Assembly (NCBI GenBank): GCA_964196565.1
Contig: CAXMUH010000086.1
Location: 1 to 18,219 of the forward strand
Source: 2-12-FULL-42-15 sp964196565
Lineage (GTDB): Bacteria; Pseudomonadota; Gammaproteobacteria; Coxiellales; Coxiellaceae
DNA: 18,219 nt
Direction: 5' to 3'
Position 1 is the first letter of the stretch; every line of letters begins with the position of its first letter. The translations under genes and the position numbers were made by a program. Below the pieces are notes generated by a model. It was not told the origin of the DNA. It searched no databases and worked only from the letters and a program-made list of their open reading frames with translations. This document shows positions 6,065 through 13,673 of the stretch, piece after piece.

Positions 6065-6673
6065 ATGGGTGCACATACAAAAAATATGATCCTTTGGCTT
6101 TTTATCGCACTGGTAATTATATTAGCTGGAAGGACAATTTGGCCATCTTCCTCACACAGCAAGCTTTCTACTCATAGCTGGAAGCGCTATAAAACTCCCT
6201 TTTACTCAATTTCATACCCCAGACAACCAAAGGTAACCATCAGTAAAGAAAGCAACAGTAAGCTTGTCATGCTCACTTATTTCAATATGCCTAACAAGGC
6301 TGGATTTAGTTCTTCGTTTACCAAAACCTCAAATAAAATAAATGAATTAGCATTAATGCCGCTCAACAAACCTAAGCAATGGTTCAGTAACATACATAAA
6401 CGAGGATGGACGGTAACCATCAATAAAATTTTAAGTTACAAACATTATAATAAAGATGGCTTCTCAGTCCGTGACGCCACCTATGAACTTACTTTTCAAG
6501 ACTTGAATGCAAAATTGAACGTTTATCACTTTGTTTCGCACGCGATATATTATGTAAAACCTCACCTAGTCATTAGAACCAATGCTTCATCATGGCCAGG
6601 CAATTTTCATAAGAACCAAAGGTTTTTAAATAAATTTCTTAAGTCTTTTAGATTAACAACAAGCCACAGGTAA
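6065..6673 (+). CDS. Unrecognised membrane-anchored protein
   Basis: Predicted 202 aa. It has a short N-terminus, one hydrophobic segment (about residues 8-26, ILWLFIALVIILAG) serving as membrane anchor or uncleaved signal, then a basic domain rich in Lys, Ser, Asn and Tyr. The domain opens with YSISYP and closes with FLNKFLKSFRL, an outline seen in some PsbP/DUF1795-like proteins, but too weak to assign. No cysteines. The SD TAGAGGAT lies 11 nt before the ATG. Upstream is a PmrA-type box with a perfect -10, so it may be co-regulated with host-interaction genes. The next gene starts 6 nt after the stop, suggesting an operon. Higher AT and basic composition than the metabolic genes around it. 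Function unknown; coding status fairly sure. Confidence 0.7.
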   Translation: MGAHTKNMILWLFIALVIILAGRTIWPSSSHSKLSTHSWKRYKTPFYSISYPRQPKVTISKESNSKLVMLTYFNMPNKAGFSSSFTKTSNKINELALMPLNKPKQWFSNIHKRGWTVTINKILSYKHYNKDGFSVRDATYELTFQDLNAKLNVYHFVSHAIYYVKPHLVIRTNASSWPGNFHKNQRFLNKFLKSFRLTTSHR

Positions 6674-6679
6674 ATACCC

Positions 6680-7213
6680 TTGCAGCATAATAAAAATCCA
6701 AGCAATGCTGTTTCAGAAAAACTATTAGAGATCGGTATTTTATTTGCAATATGCTTTTTAGTTGTTGGTGCTAGCACTGCCTATGTTTTTTTAGGCGGAA
6801 GAGATTTTTTGCACATACTGTTTGAGCCACCATCCATAAGCATAGCTTTGGGCATATCACAAATTATCGGCTCAGTATTGGCAATCCTGTTTATTTTCTT
6901 TTGCTTTGGAAAAAAGCTGCGATTAAATTTGCTGACTTTTATTTTATTTGGCGCTTTTATAGGATTATTTTCCAGCACCTTCGCTTTTCTGGTTAGCGCT
7001 ATTTTATGCGGCAATAGCATTTACTTAATATCACACCACCTTATTCAGCTTTTCCTTATGCCATTTTTTATGAGGATAGAAACAATATTTAACCTCGGAC
7101 TTGGGTTTATTAACATTATTTGCGGGGCAGTAAGCGGTGCTTTAACCTATTATTTGCTGAGCATTATTCAAAATGGTACTGGCACAGCAGACTCTTCATC
7201 GTTGCGCAAATAG
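6680..7213 (+). CDS. Unrecognised four-helix membrane protein
   Basis: Predicted 177 aa with four hydrophobic spans at about 17-38, 54-76, 84-108 and 139-163, short loops and a polar C-terminal tail. The start is TTG at 6680, supported by AGGT eight bases upstream (6668-6671) that overlaps the stop of the previous gene. No ATG is available before the first span. The 6-nt gap and shared promoter suggest it is co-expressed, and possibly works, with the anchored protein at 6065. No conserved catalytic or transporter motif is visible. The isoleucine/phenylalanine-rich helices resemble small integral membrane proteins of unknown role common in Legionellales accessory regions. Confidence 0.65.
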   Translation: MQHNKNPSNAVSEKLLEIGILFAICFLVVGASTAYVFLGGRDFLHILFEPPSISIALGISQIIGSVLAILFIFFCFGKKLRLNLLTFILFGAFIGLFSSTFAFLVSAILCGNSIYLISHHLIQLFLMPFFMRIETIFNLGLGFINIICGAVSGALTYYLLSIIQNGTGTADSSSLRK

Positions 7214-7307
7214 CGCCAGGTGCATCTTCGCGCCATAAAAAATTTCCTCTCATCCTCTATATAATATTTTCTTGATTTATAGTAATATTCAAAAACAATT
7301 TTAACCA

Positions 7308-7326
7308 CTCAAGACTTATACTTGAG
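7308..7326 (+). promoter_or_regulatory. Palindrome over a -10-like site upstream of the DUF805 gene
   Basis: CTCAAG-ACTTATA-CTTGAG is a perfect 6-bp inverted repeat with a 7-nt centre. It encloses TATACT (7317-7322), a good -10, with the start codon 48 nt further on. A repressor site is possible. No convincing -35 is present. Confidence 0.3.
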
Positions 7327-7369
7327 AATAAATTTAACTTTGCTCTTAACAACAAATAAGGAAATAATA

Positions 7370-7753
7370 ATGAATATGATACTGGATTGTTTTACTCGCA
7401 AGTACGCAACATTCTCAGGTAGAGCCTCTAGAAAAGAATATTGGTTGTTTACTCTTACCTATGCAGTTTTAGTCACCCTTGCTTTCATTGTTGATATCCT
7501 CATTGGAGAGGACATCATTAAAGATGCTTACTTATACTTTCGTGATACTTTTATATTAATTTCAGCTCTCCCAATGCTAGCCGTTAGTATCCGGCGACTG
7601 CATGATATCAACCGCTCTGGGTGGTGGTTTTTGATCGGATTAATACCTATCGCAGGAACGATTTGGATTGCAGTTCTTTACTGCTTGAAAGGAACACAAG
7701 GACAAAATCGATATGATGTCGACACACCAAATATGGTAAAGCAGGTAGCTTAG
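7370..7753 (+). CDS. DUF805 family inner-membrane protein
   Basis: Predicted 127 aa with the DUF805 hallmarks: KYATFSGRASRKEYW near the N-terminus (11-25), hydrophobic spans at about 26-46, 58-74 and 86-105, the loop RRLHDINRSGWW (75-86), and GTQGQNRY (108-115). DUF805 proteins are small inner-membrane proteins of unknown biochemical role, often linked to stress tolerance. The ATG at 7370 is chosen over upstream in-frame codons because AAGGA sits seven bases before it (7358-7362) and family members begin here. Length is typical. It is separated by 156 bp from the previous gene and probably has its own promoter. It converges with the secreted-protein gene at 7845. Confidence 0.88.
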   Translation: MNMILDCFTRKYATFSGRASRKEYWLFTLTYAVLVTLAFIVDILIGEDIIKDAYLYFRDTFILISALPMLAVSIRRLHDINRSGWWFLIGLIPIAGTIWIAVLYCLKGTQGQNRYDVDTPNMVKQVA

Positions 7754-7806
7754 ATAAGAATTGGGCACTTTGCTATTCCCGAAGTGACTGTTCCTAAAAC
7801 ACGGAT

Positions 7807-7832
7807 CACCACCATCAGTTGAAATGGTGGTG
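7807..7832. terminator. Hairpin between convergent genes
   Basis: CACCACCAT (7807-7815) and ATGGTGGTG (7824-7832) form a perfect 9-bp stem with an 8-nt loop, midway between the stops of the convergent genes at 7753 and 7845. It could stop transcripts from both sides. Only short A/T stretches follow on either strand, so efficiency is uncertain. Confidence 0.5.
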
Positions 7833-7844
7833 AATATTAAAAGC

Positions 7845-8348
7845 TTAACGGCCGAACGCGTAACAATATACAAGACTATCTGGTGCATTATTCTTACCAG
7901 GATTGGTGACTATATTCAGATATTTATTTGTTGATCGATCATTTGTGCGTGTGGAATCATTAAAATCGAAATACAAACCGTGAGATGTTGAATCACTACA
8001 TAGTTTTTGCTCTACGTTATTAACATAAACATGTACTTTAAAAAAATCCCAATCGTGACCTGTCTGATACTGTATTTGTTCTGTTGCTCCAGGCGCAATT
8101 AATTTATTACCTGGGGTTCCTACATTACAGTATCCGTAGTCTTGACCTGTCCAGAAGCACCGAGGGTTTTTCGTTGAACTTCTCTTATTGTTTGGGTGGG
8201 TAGCCTCAGAGACAATCTTTACAGTATAGGACGTAGAACTATCATAGCCCGTGACATTATGGATCGTTACAGGTCTATCGGCTAATGCGCTTAAAGGAAG
8301 CGTTGCGATTATAGCGCCTGCTAATATCACTTTTTTATATATATTCAT
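7845..8348 (-). CDS. Small secreted protein with four cysteines, function unknown
   Basis: Predicted 167 aa. There is a clear Sec signal peptide (MNIYKK, a hydrophobic core, cleavage after ALA at 23), leaving a mature protein of about 144 aa. The mature part is rich in Thr, Ser, Asn and aromatic residues, with alternating polar and hydrophobic stretches (VTIHNVTGYDSSTSYTVKIV) suggesting a beta-sandwich. Cysteines at 64, 74, 117 and 162 could form two disulfides after export. I recognise no family. The ATG is supported by AAGG with an 8-nt spacer. Isolated gene, with its own intergenic regions on both sides and a hairpin after the stop. Possible roles include an envelope or exported adhesin-like or inhibitor-like protein; none is supported by a motif. 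Confidence 0.75.
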   Translation of the reverse strand: MNIYKKVILAGAIIATLPLSALADRPVTIHNVTGYDSSTSYTVKIVSEATHPNNKRSSTKNPRCFWTGQDYGYCNVGTPGNKLIAPGATEQIQYQTGHDWDFFKVHVYVNNVEQKLCSDSTSHGLYFDFNDSTRTNDRSTNKYLNIVTNPGKNNAPDSLVYCYAFGR

Positions 8349-8485
8349 TAAGTTTACCTTTCTTTCTTTTCTTTAATTAAAACGATCACGATTGCTTATA
8401 GTTTGAGCATGTGATTACAACATGAAAAATCATATTTGTAAAACTCATATTGTTAATATATTCGATAACTTTATGGAATGATGCA

Positions 8486-8512
8486 GGGTCAGCAGGACCC
8501 GCGCTATTTTTT
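8486..8512 (+). terminator. Orphan intrinsic-terminator-like hairpin on the plus strand
   Basis: GGGTC-AGCAG-GACCC (8486-8500) is followed by GCGCTATTTTTT, the form of a rho-independent terminator reading rightwards. No plus-strand gene lies upstream within 700 bp. TTGTAA (8436-8441) and TATATT (8457-8462), with a short 15-bp spacer, could be a promoter for a very short transcript. It may instead be part of a repeat, since it directly precedes copy 2 of the 35-bp repeat. Confidence 0.3.
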
Positions 8513-8518
8513 ATATAA

Positions 8519-8553
8519 ATAAATCAATAAGTTATATTGACTGACACGTCTTT
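8519..8553. repeat. 35-bp dispersed repeat, copy 2
   Basis: Matches 5909-5943 at 30 of 35 positions, same orientation, again in an intergenic stretch and again preceded by CAGGGT about 35 bases earlier. No coding frame runs through it. Confidence 0.6.
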
Positions 8554-8566
8554 GATTAAGAATTGA

Positions 8567-8583
8567 GGCTCTGAACAGAAGCC
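8567..8583 (-). terminator. Hairpin just after the BamE-like lipoprotein gene
   Basis: GGCTCTG (8567-8573) pairs with CAG-A-AGCC (8576-8583) with one bulged A, three bases past the stop at 8587. On the minus strand it is followed by TCAATTCTT, a weak U-rich stretch. It may end the ppiB-lipoprotein transcript. Confidence 0.35.
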
Positions 8584-8586
8584 AAC

Positions 8587-9021
8587 TTAGTTGTTAGGCC
8601 GAGAATAATTCTTTAAAAAGTCGCTCGAGCCCACACAATTATTACCACGAAAACTCGTGCCTACAATTCGGCTCTTTTTATTGATCTCAAACCAAGTCAT
8701 GCATTTCAAATTATAAGAAGTTCCACCGGTAAAAACAGGCGGCGTGGCCGAAACTACCGTATGGCCATTTCGAGTACTGACTGTGGTATAGCCCGGAAAC
8801 ATGGTTGCTGGTATTTCACCTTTATCTTTATCGACATAAATATACAAGGTATGGCCATTTTGTAATTTCATTTTGCGATTGGGGTAGCCCCAGACTTTAA
8901 ATAAAGATCGGGTCGATGCCCCAACCCAACTTTGCGTTGCAAGCGCATAATTTTGAGAGGTTGCGCACCCCGCCAAAATAAGCGGGGCGGAACATATTAA
9001 TAATAATTTTATTTTATTCAT
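8587..9021 (-). CDS. BamE/SmpA-like outer-membrane lipoprotein
   Basis: Predicted 144 aa with a lipoprotein signal: MNKIKLLL, a hydrophobic core, and the lipobox LAGC with Cys19 as the lipidated residue. Residue +2 is Ala, so sorting to the outer membrane is expected. The mature part has SWVGASTRSLFKVWGYPN (about 31-48) followed by GHTLYIYVDKD, the W-G-...-L...WG-P...Y.Y pattern of BamE/SmpA-like small lipoproteins. It also has a C-terminal CMTWFEINKKSRIVGTSFRGNNC with two cysteines that may pair. It is not obviously BamE itself. The ATG at 9021 lies inside the last codons of ppiB (8-nt overlap) with AGGTGG upstream, so translation is probably coupled. An upstream in-frame extension to 9378 has been dropped, because it would only shadow ppiB. 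Confidence 0.8.
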   Translation of the reverse strand: MNKIKLLLICSAPLILAGCATSQNYALATQSWVGASTRSLFKVWGYPNRKMKLQNGHTLYIYVDKDKGEIPATMFPGYTTVSTRNGHTVVSATPPVFTGGTSYNLKCMTWFEINKKSRIVGTSFRGNNCVGSSDFLKNYSRPNN

Positions 9022-9511
9022 CAACCACCTTTGCTTTTTTAATAACAACTGGTTCAACAGGAACGTCTTGATGACCGGATCGGTTGGTGGTTTCGACTTT
9101 TGTGATTTTATCCAGCACATCCATTCCTTCAGTGACAGTAGCAAAAACACAATAGCCCCAACCTTCTGTATCTTTAGAACGAAAATCCAGAAAATCATTA
9201 TCACGCACATTAATAAAAAATTGCGATGAAGCTGAATGTGGATCAGATGTTCTGGCCATCGCAACGGTACCGCGTTTATTGGGTTGTCCTTTGTCCGCCT
9301 CATTTTCAATCGAATCATTCGATGGCTTTTGCACCATATCCGCATCAAAGCCACCACCTTGAACCATAAAACCATCAATCACTCGATGAAAAATCGTATT
9401 ATCATAAGCACCATCATTAACATAACTTAAAAAATTTTCACAGGTTCCGGGTGTGCCCTTTTCATCCAGTGCAATCTTAATTGTGCCTAAGCTTGTTTCA
9501 AGTTCAATCAT
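9014..9511 (-). CDS. ppiB: Peptidyl-prolyl isomerase, cyclophilin B type
   Basis: Cytoplasmic prolyl cis-trans isomerase of 165 aa, the usual PpiB length, without a signal peptide. The single cyclophilin domain covers the whole protein: MIELETSLGTIKIAL at the start, FHRVIDGFMVQGGG (41-54) with catalytic Arg43, Phe48 and Gln51, the binding segment SASSQFFINV (93-102), and GWGYCVFATVTEGMDVLDKI (117-136). The ATG at 9511 is preceded by AAAAGGAAAA. It forms a two-gene unit with the overlapping lipoprotein gene. A MITE-like element separates it from purL upstream, so it probably has its own promoter; none is clear. Confidence 0.95.
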   Translation of the reverse strand: MIELETSLGTIKIALDEKGTPGTCENFLSYVNDGAYDNTIFHRVIDGFMVQGGGFDADMVQKPSNDSIENEADKGQPNKRGTVAMARTSDPHSASSQFFINVRDNDFLDFRSKDTEGWGYCVFATVTEGMDVLDKITKVETTNRSGHQDVPVEPVVIKKAKVVDE

Positions 9512-9575
9512 TTTTTTTTCCTTTTAGTTCATTTAGATTTCGCCAACACGGCGAATAAATTTAATAACGAGTATA

Positions 9576-9728
9576 TACCCAAACCGGTATGATTTTAGGC
9601 ACAGAGCTCGTCGTCCCGGGTCATAGCCACCCGGGACCCAGTGCAAAACCTGCTGGATCCCGGATATTTGGCTGCGCCAAATTCCGGGAAGACGGTGCCA
9701 AAAGCCTAAAATTCACCTGCGTTGGGTA
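9576..9728. mobile_element. MITE-like element B, 153 bp, complete
   Basis: The left end (9576-9600) begins TACCCAAACCGG and ends TTTTAGGC. The right end (9704-9728) begins GCCTAAAATT and ends TTGGGTA. By eye, 18 of 25 positions match as an inverted repeat. The interior has two hairpins: GTCCCGGGT/ACCCGGGAC (9613-9637, 7-nt loop), and TCCCGG-ATTTGGC paired with GCCAAAT-CCGGGA (9658-9689). TA at both edges fits a TA target duplication. It ends 10 nt from the purL stop, so its hairpins are the first structures in the purL 3' untranslated region. Related copies are at 5537 and 5788. No protein is encoded. Confidence 0.6.
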
Positions 9729-9738
9729 CAGCCTCACA

Positions 9739-12700
9739 TCAACCTACCCATCGCCGAGCATTATAAAACATTTGCGCCCACGGGCTATCATCACCCCAAT
9801 CTTTCGGATGCCAGGATAGCTGAGAGCTTCTAAATATACGCTCTGGATGCGGCATCATAATCGTAACACGGCCATCGGTTGAGCATAACGCTGTAATTCC
9901 TGCCGGGCTACCATTTGGATTTGCTGGGTATTGTTCAGTAATCTGATGGTGATTATCCACATATTGCAGTGCAATTAAATTCTTTTTTTGCGCCATTTCA
10001 AGGTCGTGACAGGCATTAAATATCGCTCTACCCTCAGCATTCGACACTACCACAGGAAGGATGGAACCTGCCATGCCTCGAAATACAATCGATGCGGATT
10101 CTTTAATTTCAACCAGTGATAGCCGAGCCTCAAACTGTTCGGATTGATTTGGTTTAAAAGAAGGCCAATGCGCACTGCCAGGAATAATATCACGCAAATT
10201 ACTCAGCATCTGACAGCCGTTACACATACCCACAGTGAACGTATCAGGTCGTGTAAAAAAATCTCGAAAAGTATTGCAAACATCAGTATGCATCAAAATC
10301 GACTGCGCCCAACCGCGTCCCGCACCCAACACATCACCATAGGAAAAACCACCACAAGCAGCCAAGCCTTTGAAACTGGATAAATCTAAGCGCCCTGCAA
10401 TTAAATCACTCATATGCACGTCAACAGGCAGAAAGCCTGCATGCAGAAATGCCGCTGCCATTTCAACGTGGCCATTGACGCCTTGTTCACGCAAAATAGC
10501 AACCTTAGGTCTATCTGACACTTCTATTCTGGAGTCAACGAATGGCTTGATTTCAAAATTAAGCTTTACATTTAATCCTGGATCATTTTTTTCTTGGATT
10601 TGATTAAATTCCATATCCGCACACGGTTTATAGTCGCGCAGCGCCTGCATTTGGTAGCTGGTTTCTGACCATAATTTTTGTAACTCGATGCGTTTGTTTT
10701 TATAAAGAATTTCTTCTTCATAAGAAATTTCCAGTAAATCTTGCTCGTTTAATTCACCAATCACATGAGAACATTTTTCTAAGCCGTGCCCTTCTAATAT
10801 ATTTAACGCGGTATCCATGTCATCGCTTTTTACTTGAATCACGCCGCCCAACTCTTCTGCAAATAAACTTGCAACAGGATCACAACCCACTTCGTCTAGA
10901 TTAATACTAACACCTGTTTTTCCTGCAAACATCATTTCACACAACGTTGCCAACAAACCCCCATCGGAACGATCATGATAGGCTAATAATAAATTATGAC
11001 GATTCATCGACTGAATCGCTTTAAAAAAGTGATGCAAAAGTCGCGGATCATCAACATCCGGTGGACGTCTGCCCAGCGTATTATAAACCTGGGTCAAAAC
11101 AGAAGCGCCTAGAAGATTCGCGCCTTTACTTAAATCAATTAAAATTAATTTAGTGGGACCGACTTTCGATTGTAACTCTGGTGTTAAGGTACGACGCACA
11201 TCGGTTACTTTTGCCGCTGCGGTAATAATCAATGAAAGTGGTGCAGTCACCGATTTTGTCTGACCACTTTGCTCCCAAATGGTTCGCATGGACAACGAGT
11301 CTTTACCCACTGGAATCGCAATATGTAATGAAGGACATAACTCCATCGCAATAGTTTGCACCGCATCATAAAGTCCTGCGCCCTCACCCGGATAATCAGC
11401 AGCCGCCATCCAGTTTGCCGATAAAGCAAGGTCGCTGATGTCATCAATAAGAGCCGCTGCAATATTCGTGATCGCTTCACCAACCGCCATCCGTGCCGAG
11501 GCTGCATGATGCAGTAATGCAATTGGAGGTCGCTCACCCATCGCAATGGCTTCCCCACTAAAGCCCTTAAAGCTACTGGAGGTGACACCGCAATCAGCTA
11601 CTGGAATTTGCCATGGACCCACCATTTGATCACGCGCGACAAGACCACCCACACTTCGATCGCCAATGGTAATTAAAAAACTTTTACTCGCCACACATGG
11701 AAATTGTAAAACTCGACGAACCGCGTCTTCCAGATCAATTTTACTGGTATCAAAAATGACATCCGAGGGTGCGGTGTGGACATCCACACGTTCCATTTTT
11801 GGCATATCTTCAAATAACACCGACATCGGTAGGTCAACCGCGTTATTCTCAAAATGACTATCTTTTAATTCTAAATTTTTATCCGAAGTTGCCTCACCAA
11901 TAATTGCAAAAGGACAACGCTCCCGTTGTGCTATTTCACGAAATTTAACCAGGGACTCGGGACGAATTGATAACACATAGCGCTCTTGCGCCTCATTGCA
12001 CCAAATTTCCAAAGGAGACATAGAAGCTTGTGCATTGGGGATATCACGCAGTTGAAAAGTCCCTCCCAAACCGCTGTCGTGCACGAGCTCCGGGACTGCA
12101 TTTGATAGCCCCCCGGCACCCACATCGTGAATCGATAATATGGGATTATTTTCACCCATTGCGGTACATGCGTTTATAACTTCTTGCGCTCGGCGCTGCA
12201 TTTCTGGATTCGAACGTTGCACTGAGGCAAAATCTAATTCTTGTTGGTTTTCGGTGTTTGACTGCGATGATGCTGAGCCTCCACCCAAACCAATCGCCAT
12301 CGCAGGACCACCGAGAACAATGATTGGCGCTTGTGGATATAACGTTTCTTTGGCGACATCCATTGCACGAATCTGACCGATCCCACCGGCAATCATAATC
12401 GGTTTGTGATATCCCCGACAAATCTCACCGTATTTGCTCACCAAAATAACTTGGCAAGTACGAAAATAACCACAAATATTTGGCCGACCAAATTCATTAT
12501 TAAAAGAGGCCGCACCAATTGGCGCTTCTAACATTATATCTAGAGCACTCTGAATGGAGCTTGGTTTACCAATGCATGTTTCCCAGGGTTGGATCAAATT
12601 CGGAATCCGAAGATCAGATACTGAAAACCCACATAAACCTGCCTTACTCACAGCCCCTCGCCCCGTCGCCGCTTCATCACGAATTTCGCCGCCACTGCCA

Positions 12701-13623
12701 GTTGCAGCTCCGGCATATGGAGAAATCGCTGTTGGGTGGTTATGGGTTTCAACCTTTAATACAATGGGGGTATCTTCCAAACAATATTCATATGCTTGAT
12801 TTTCAGGATTAATAAAAAGTCGCGATACTTCTTGACCTTCAACCACAGCCGCATTGTCTTTGTACGCAGACAGAATTTTATCAGGGCTCTGATGATAGGT
12901 GTTTCGAATCATATCAAAAAGAGACTGTGATTTTTTTACTTCATCAATATTCCACTCAGAATTAAAAATCTTATGCCGACAATGCTCTGAATTTACTTGG
13001 GCAAACATCATCAACTCAACGTCGGTTGGATCACGTTTTAACTTTTGATAACAATTCGATAAATACTCAATATCTGATTCACTAAGTGCTAGCCCCAATG
13101 ATTCATTCGCATTCATTAGCGCTTTATGCCCTTCTTCTAAAAATGGAATCATTACTAATGGTTTTGGCTGATGATGCAAAAACAATTTATCTAGGTCACT
13201 ATTAGAATAAAAAACGCTTTCAGTCAAAGGATCATGTAATGCCGCAGCAACTAATGCTTGGTCTTCTGTCGGCACACCTTTAATTTGATAGCAGTATCCA
13301 CGCTCAATCCGATCAACGGGTTCGAGTTCACAAATTTTAGCAATGTCGGTCGCTTTCGTTGACCAAGGTGAGATGGTTCCAACTCGGGGCACTACCCAAC
13401 ATTGAAAATCCTGTGTAGCTTCCGGCAATTGAGTAACCATGGCATCTGGCAGCAACGTGGTTAATTGTGTTAGTTGGCTTTGATTTAATTCACCATGTGT
13501 TTCTACAAAATAACCACAAAAAACCTCGAGAGAGATAATCTCAGAAGTTACTGCTTTCTGGCGATCGAGTATCTGTCCTAGTCGATAGGGGGTAAATGCA
13601 TTTGCGCCCTGCAAATATATCAT
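9739..13623 (-). CDS. purL: Phosphoribosylformylglycinamidine synthase (FGAM synthase), long form
   Basis: Catalyses the fourth step of de novo purine synthesis: FGAR plus glutamine and ATP gives FGAM. The 1294-aa length matches the single-chain gammaproteobacterial enzyme. There is a PurS-like N-terminal domain (1-~150) and a linker. The two-part synthetase core follows, with MFAQVNSEHCRHKIF (206-220) and KVETHNHPTAISP then GSGGEIRDE (290-317). A class I glutaminase domain starts near 1038 with RPKVAILREQGVNG. Its triad is complete: Cys1134 in GMCNGCQML, and His1259 and Glu1261 in MPHPE. The ATG is preceded by GGATG at 7 nt. It starts 50 nt after mip on the same strand, so read-through from mip is possible. 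No frameshift or missing motif seen. Confidence 0.97.
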   Translation of the reverse strand: MIYLQGANAFTPYRLGQILDRQKAVTSEIISLEVFCGYFVETHGELNQSQLTQLTTLLPDAMVTQLPEATQDFQCWVVPRVGTISPWSTKATDIAKICELEPVDRIERGYCYQIKGVPTEDQALVAAALHDPLTESVFYSNSDLDKLFLHHQPKPLVMIPFLEEGHKALMNANESLGLALSESDIEYLSNCYQKLKRDPTDVELMMFAQVNSEHCRHKIFNSEWNIDEVKKSQSLFDMIRNTYHQSPDKILSAYKDNAAVVEGQEVSRLFINPENQAYEYCLEDTPIVLKVETHNHPTAISPYAGAATGSGGEIRDEAATGRGAVSKAGLCGFSVSDLRIPNLIQPWETCIGKPSSIQSALDIMLEAPIGAASFNNEFGRPNICGYFRTCQVILVSKYGEICRGYHKPIMIAGGIGQIRAMDVAKETLYPQAPIIVLGGPAMAIGLGGGSASSQSNTENQQELDFASVQRSNPEMQRRAQEVINACTAMGENNPILSIHDVGAGGLSNAVPELVHDSGLGGTFQLRDIPNAQASMSPLEIWCNEAQERYVLSIRPESLVKFREIAQRERCPFAIIGEATSDKNLELKDSHFENNAVDLPMSVLFEDMPKMERVDVHTAPSDVIFDTSKIDLEDAVRRVLQFPCVASKSFLITIGDRSVGGLVARDQMVGPWQIPVADCGVTSSSFKGFSGEAIAMGERPPIALLHHAASARMAVGEAITNIAAALIDDISDLALSANWMAAADYPGEGAGLYDAVQTIAMELCPSLHIAIPVGKDSLSMRTIWEQSGQTKSVTAPLSLIITAAAKVTDVRRTLTPELQSKVGPTKLILIDLSKGANLLGASVLTQVYNTLGRRPPDVDDPRLLHHFFKAIQSMNRHNLLLAYHDRSDGGLLATLCEMMFAGKTGVSINLDEVGCDPVASLFAEELGGVIQVKSDDMDTALNILEGHGLEKCSHVIGELNEQDLLEISYEEEILYKNKRIELQKLWSETSYQMQALRDYKPCADMEFNQIQEKNDPGLNVKLNFEIKPFVDSRIEVSDRPKVAILREQGVNGHVEMAAAFLHAGFLPVDVHMSDLIAGRLDLSSFKGLAACGGFSYGDVLGAGRGWAQSILMHTDVCNTFRDFFTRPDTFTVGMCNGCQMLSNLRDIIPGSAHWPSFKPNQSEQFEARLSLVEIKESASIVFRGMAGSILPVVVSNAEGRAIFNACHDLEMAQKKNLIALQYVDNHHQITEQYPANPNGSPAGITALCSTDGRVTIMMPHPERIFRSSQLSWHPKDWGDDSPWAQMFYNARRWVG

Positions 13624-13673
13624 TAATGTTCATCCGTTTCATCACATTGGATTTTTTAGCTCACAAAGCTTAA

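Noticed and set aside
7333..7350. TTTAAC...CTTAAC as another PmrA-type box
   Set aside because: The TTAA cores are 12 bp apart, not 11, and there is no room for a -10 and leader before the SD at 7358.
7322..7369. Upstream TTG start of the DUF805 gene
   Set aside because: No SD at the TTG. AAGGA precedes ATG 7370, and DUF805 proteins start at this point.
9022..9378. N-terminal extension of the lipoprotein frame through ppiB
   Set aside because: It runs in another frame inside the well-supported ppiB gene. The lipobox signal peptide and SD place the start at 9021.
9589..9819. Open frame across the MITE-like element and the purL 3' end, plus strand
   Set aside because: It consists of palindromic repeat sequence and the antisense of purL. 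No family resemblance or SD.
12140..12812. Several antisense frames opposite purL, up to 97 codons
   Set aside because: Frames opposite a highly conserved gene are expected by chance. They have low-complexity or atypical composition and no SD.
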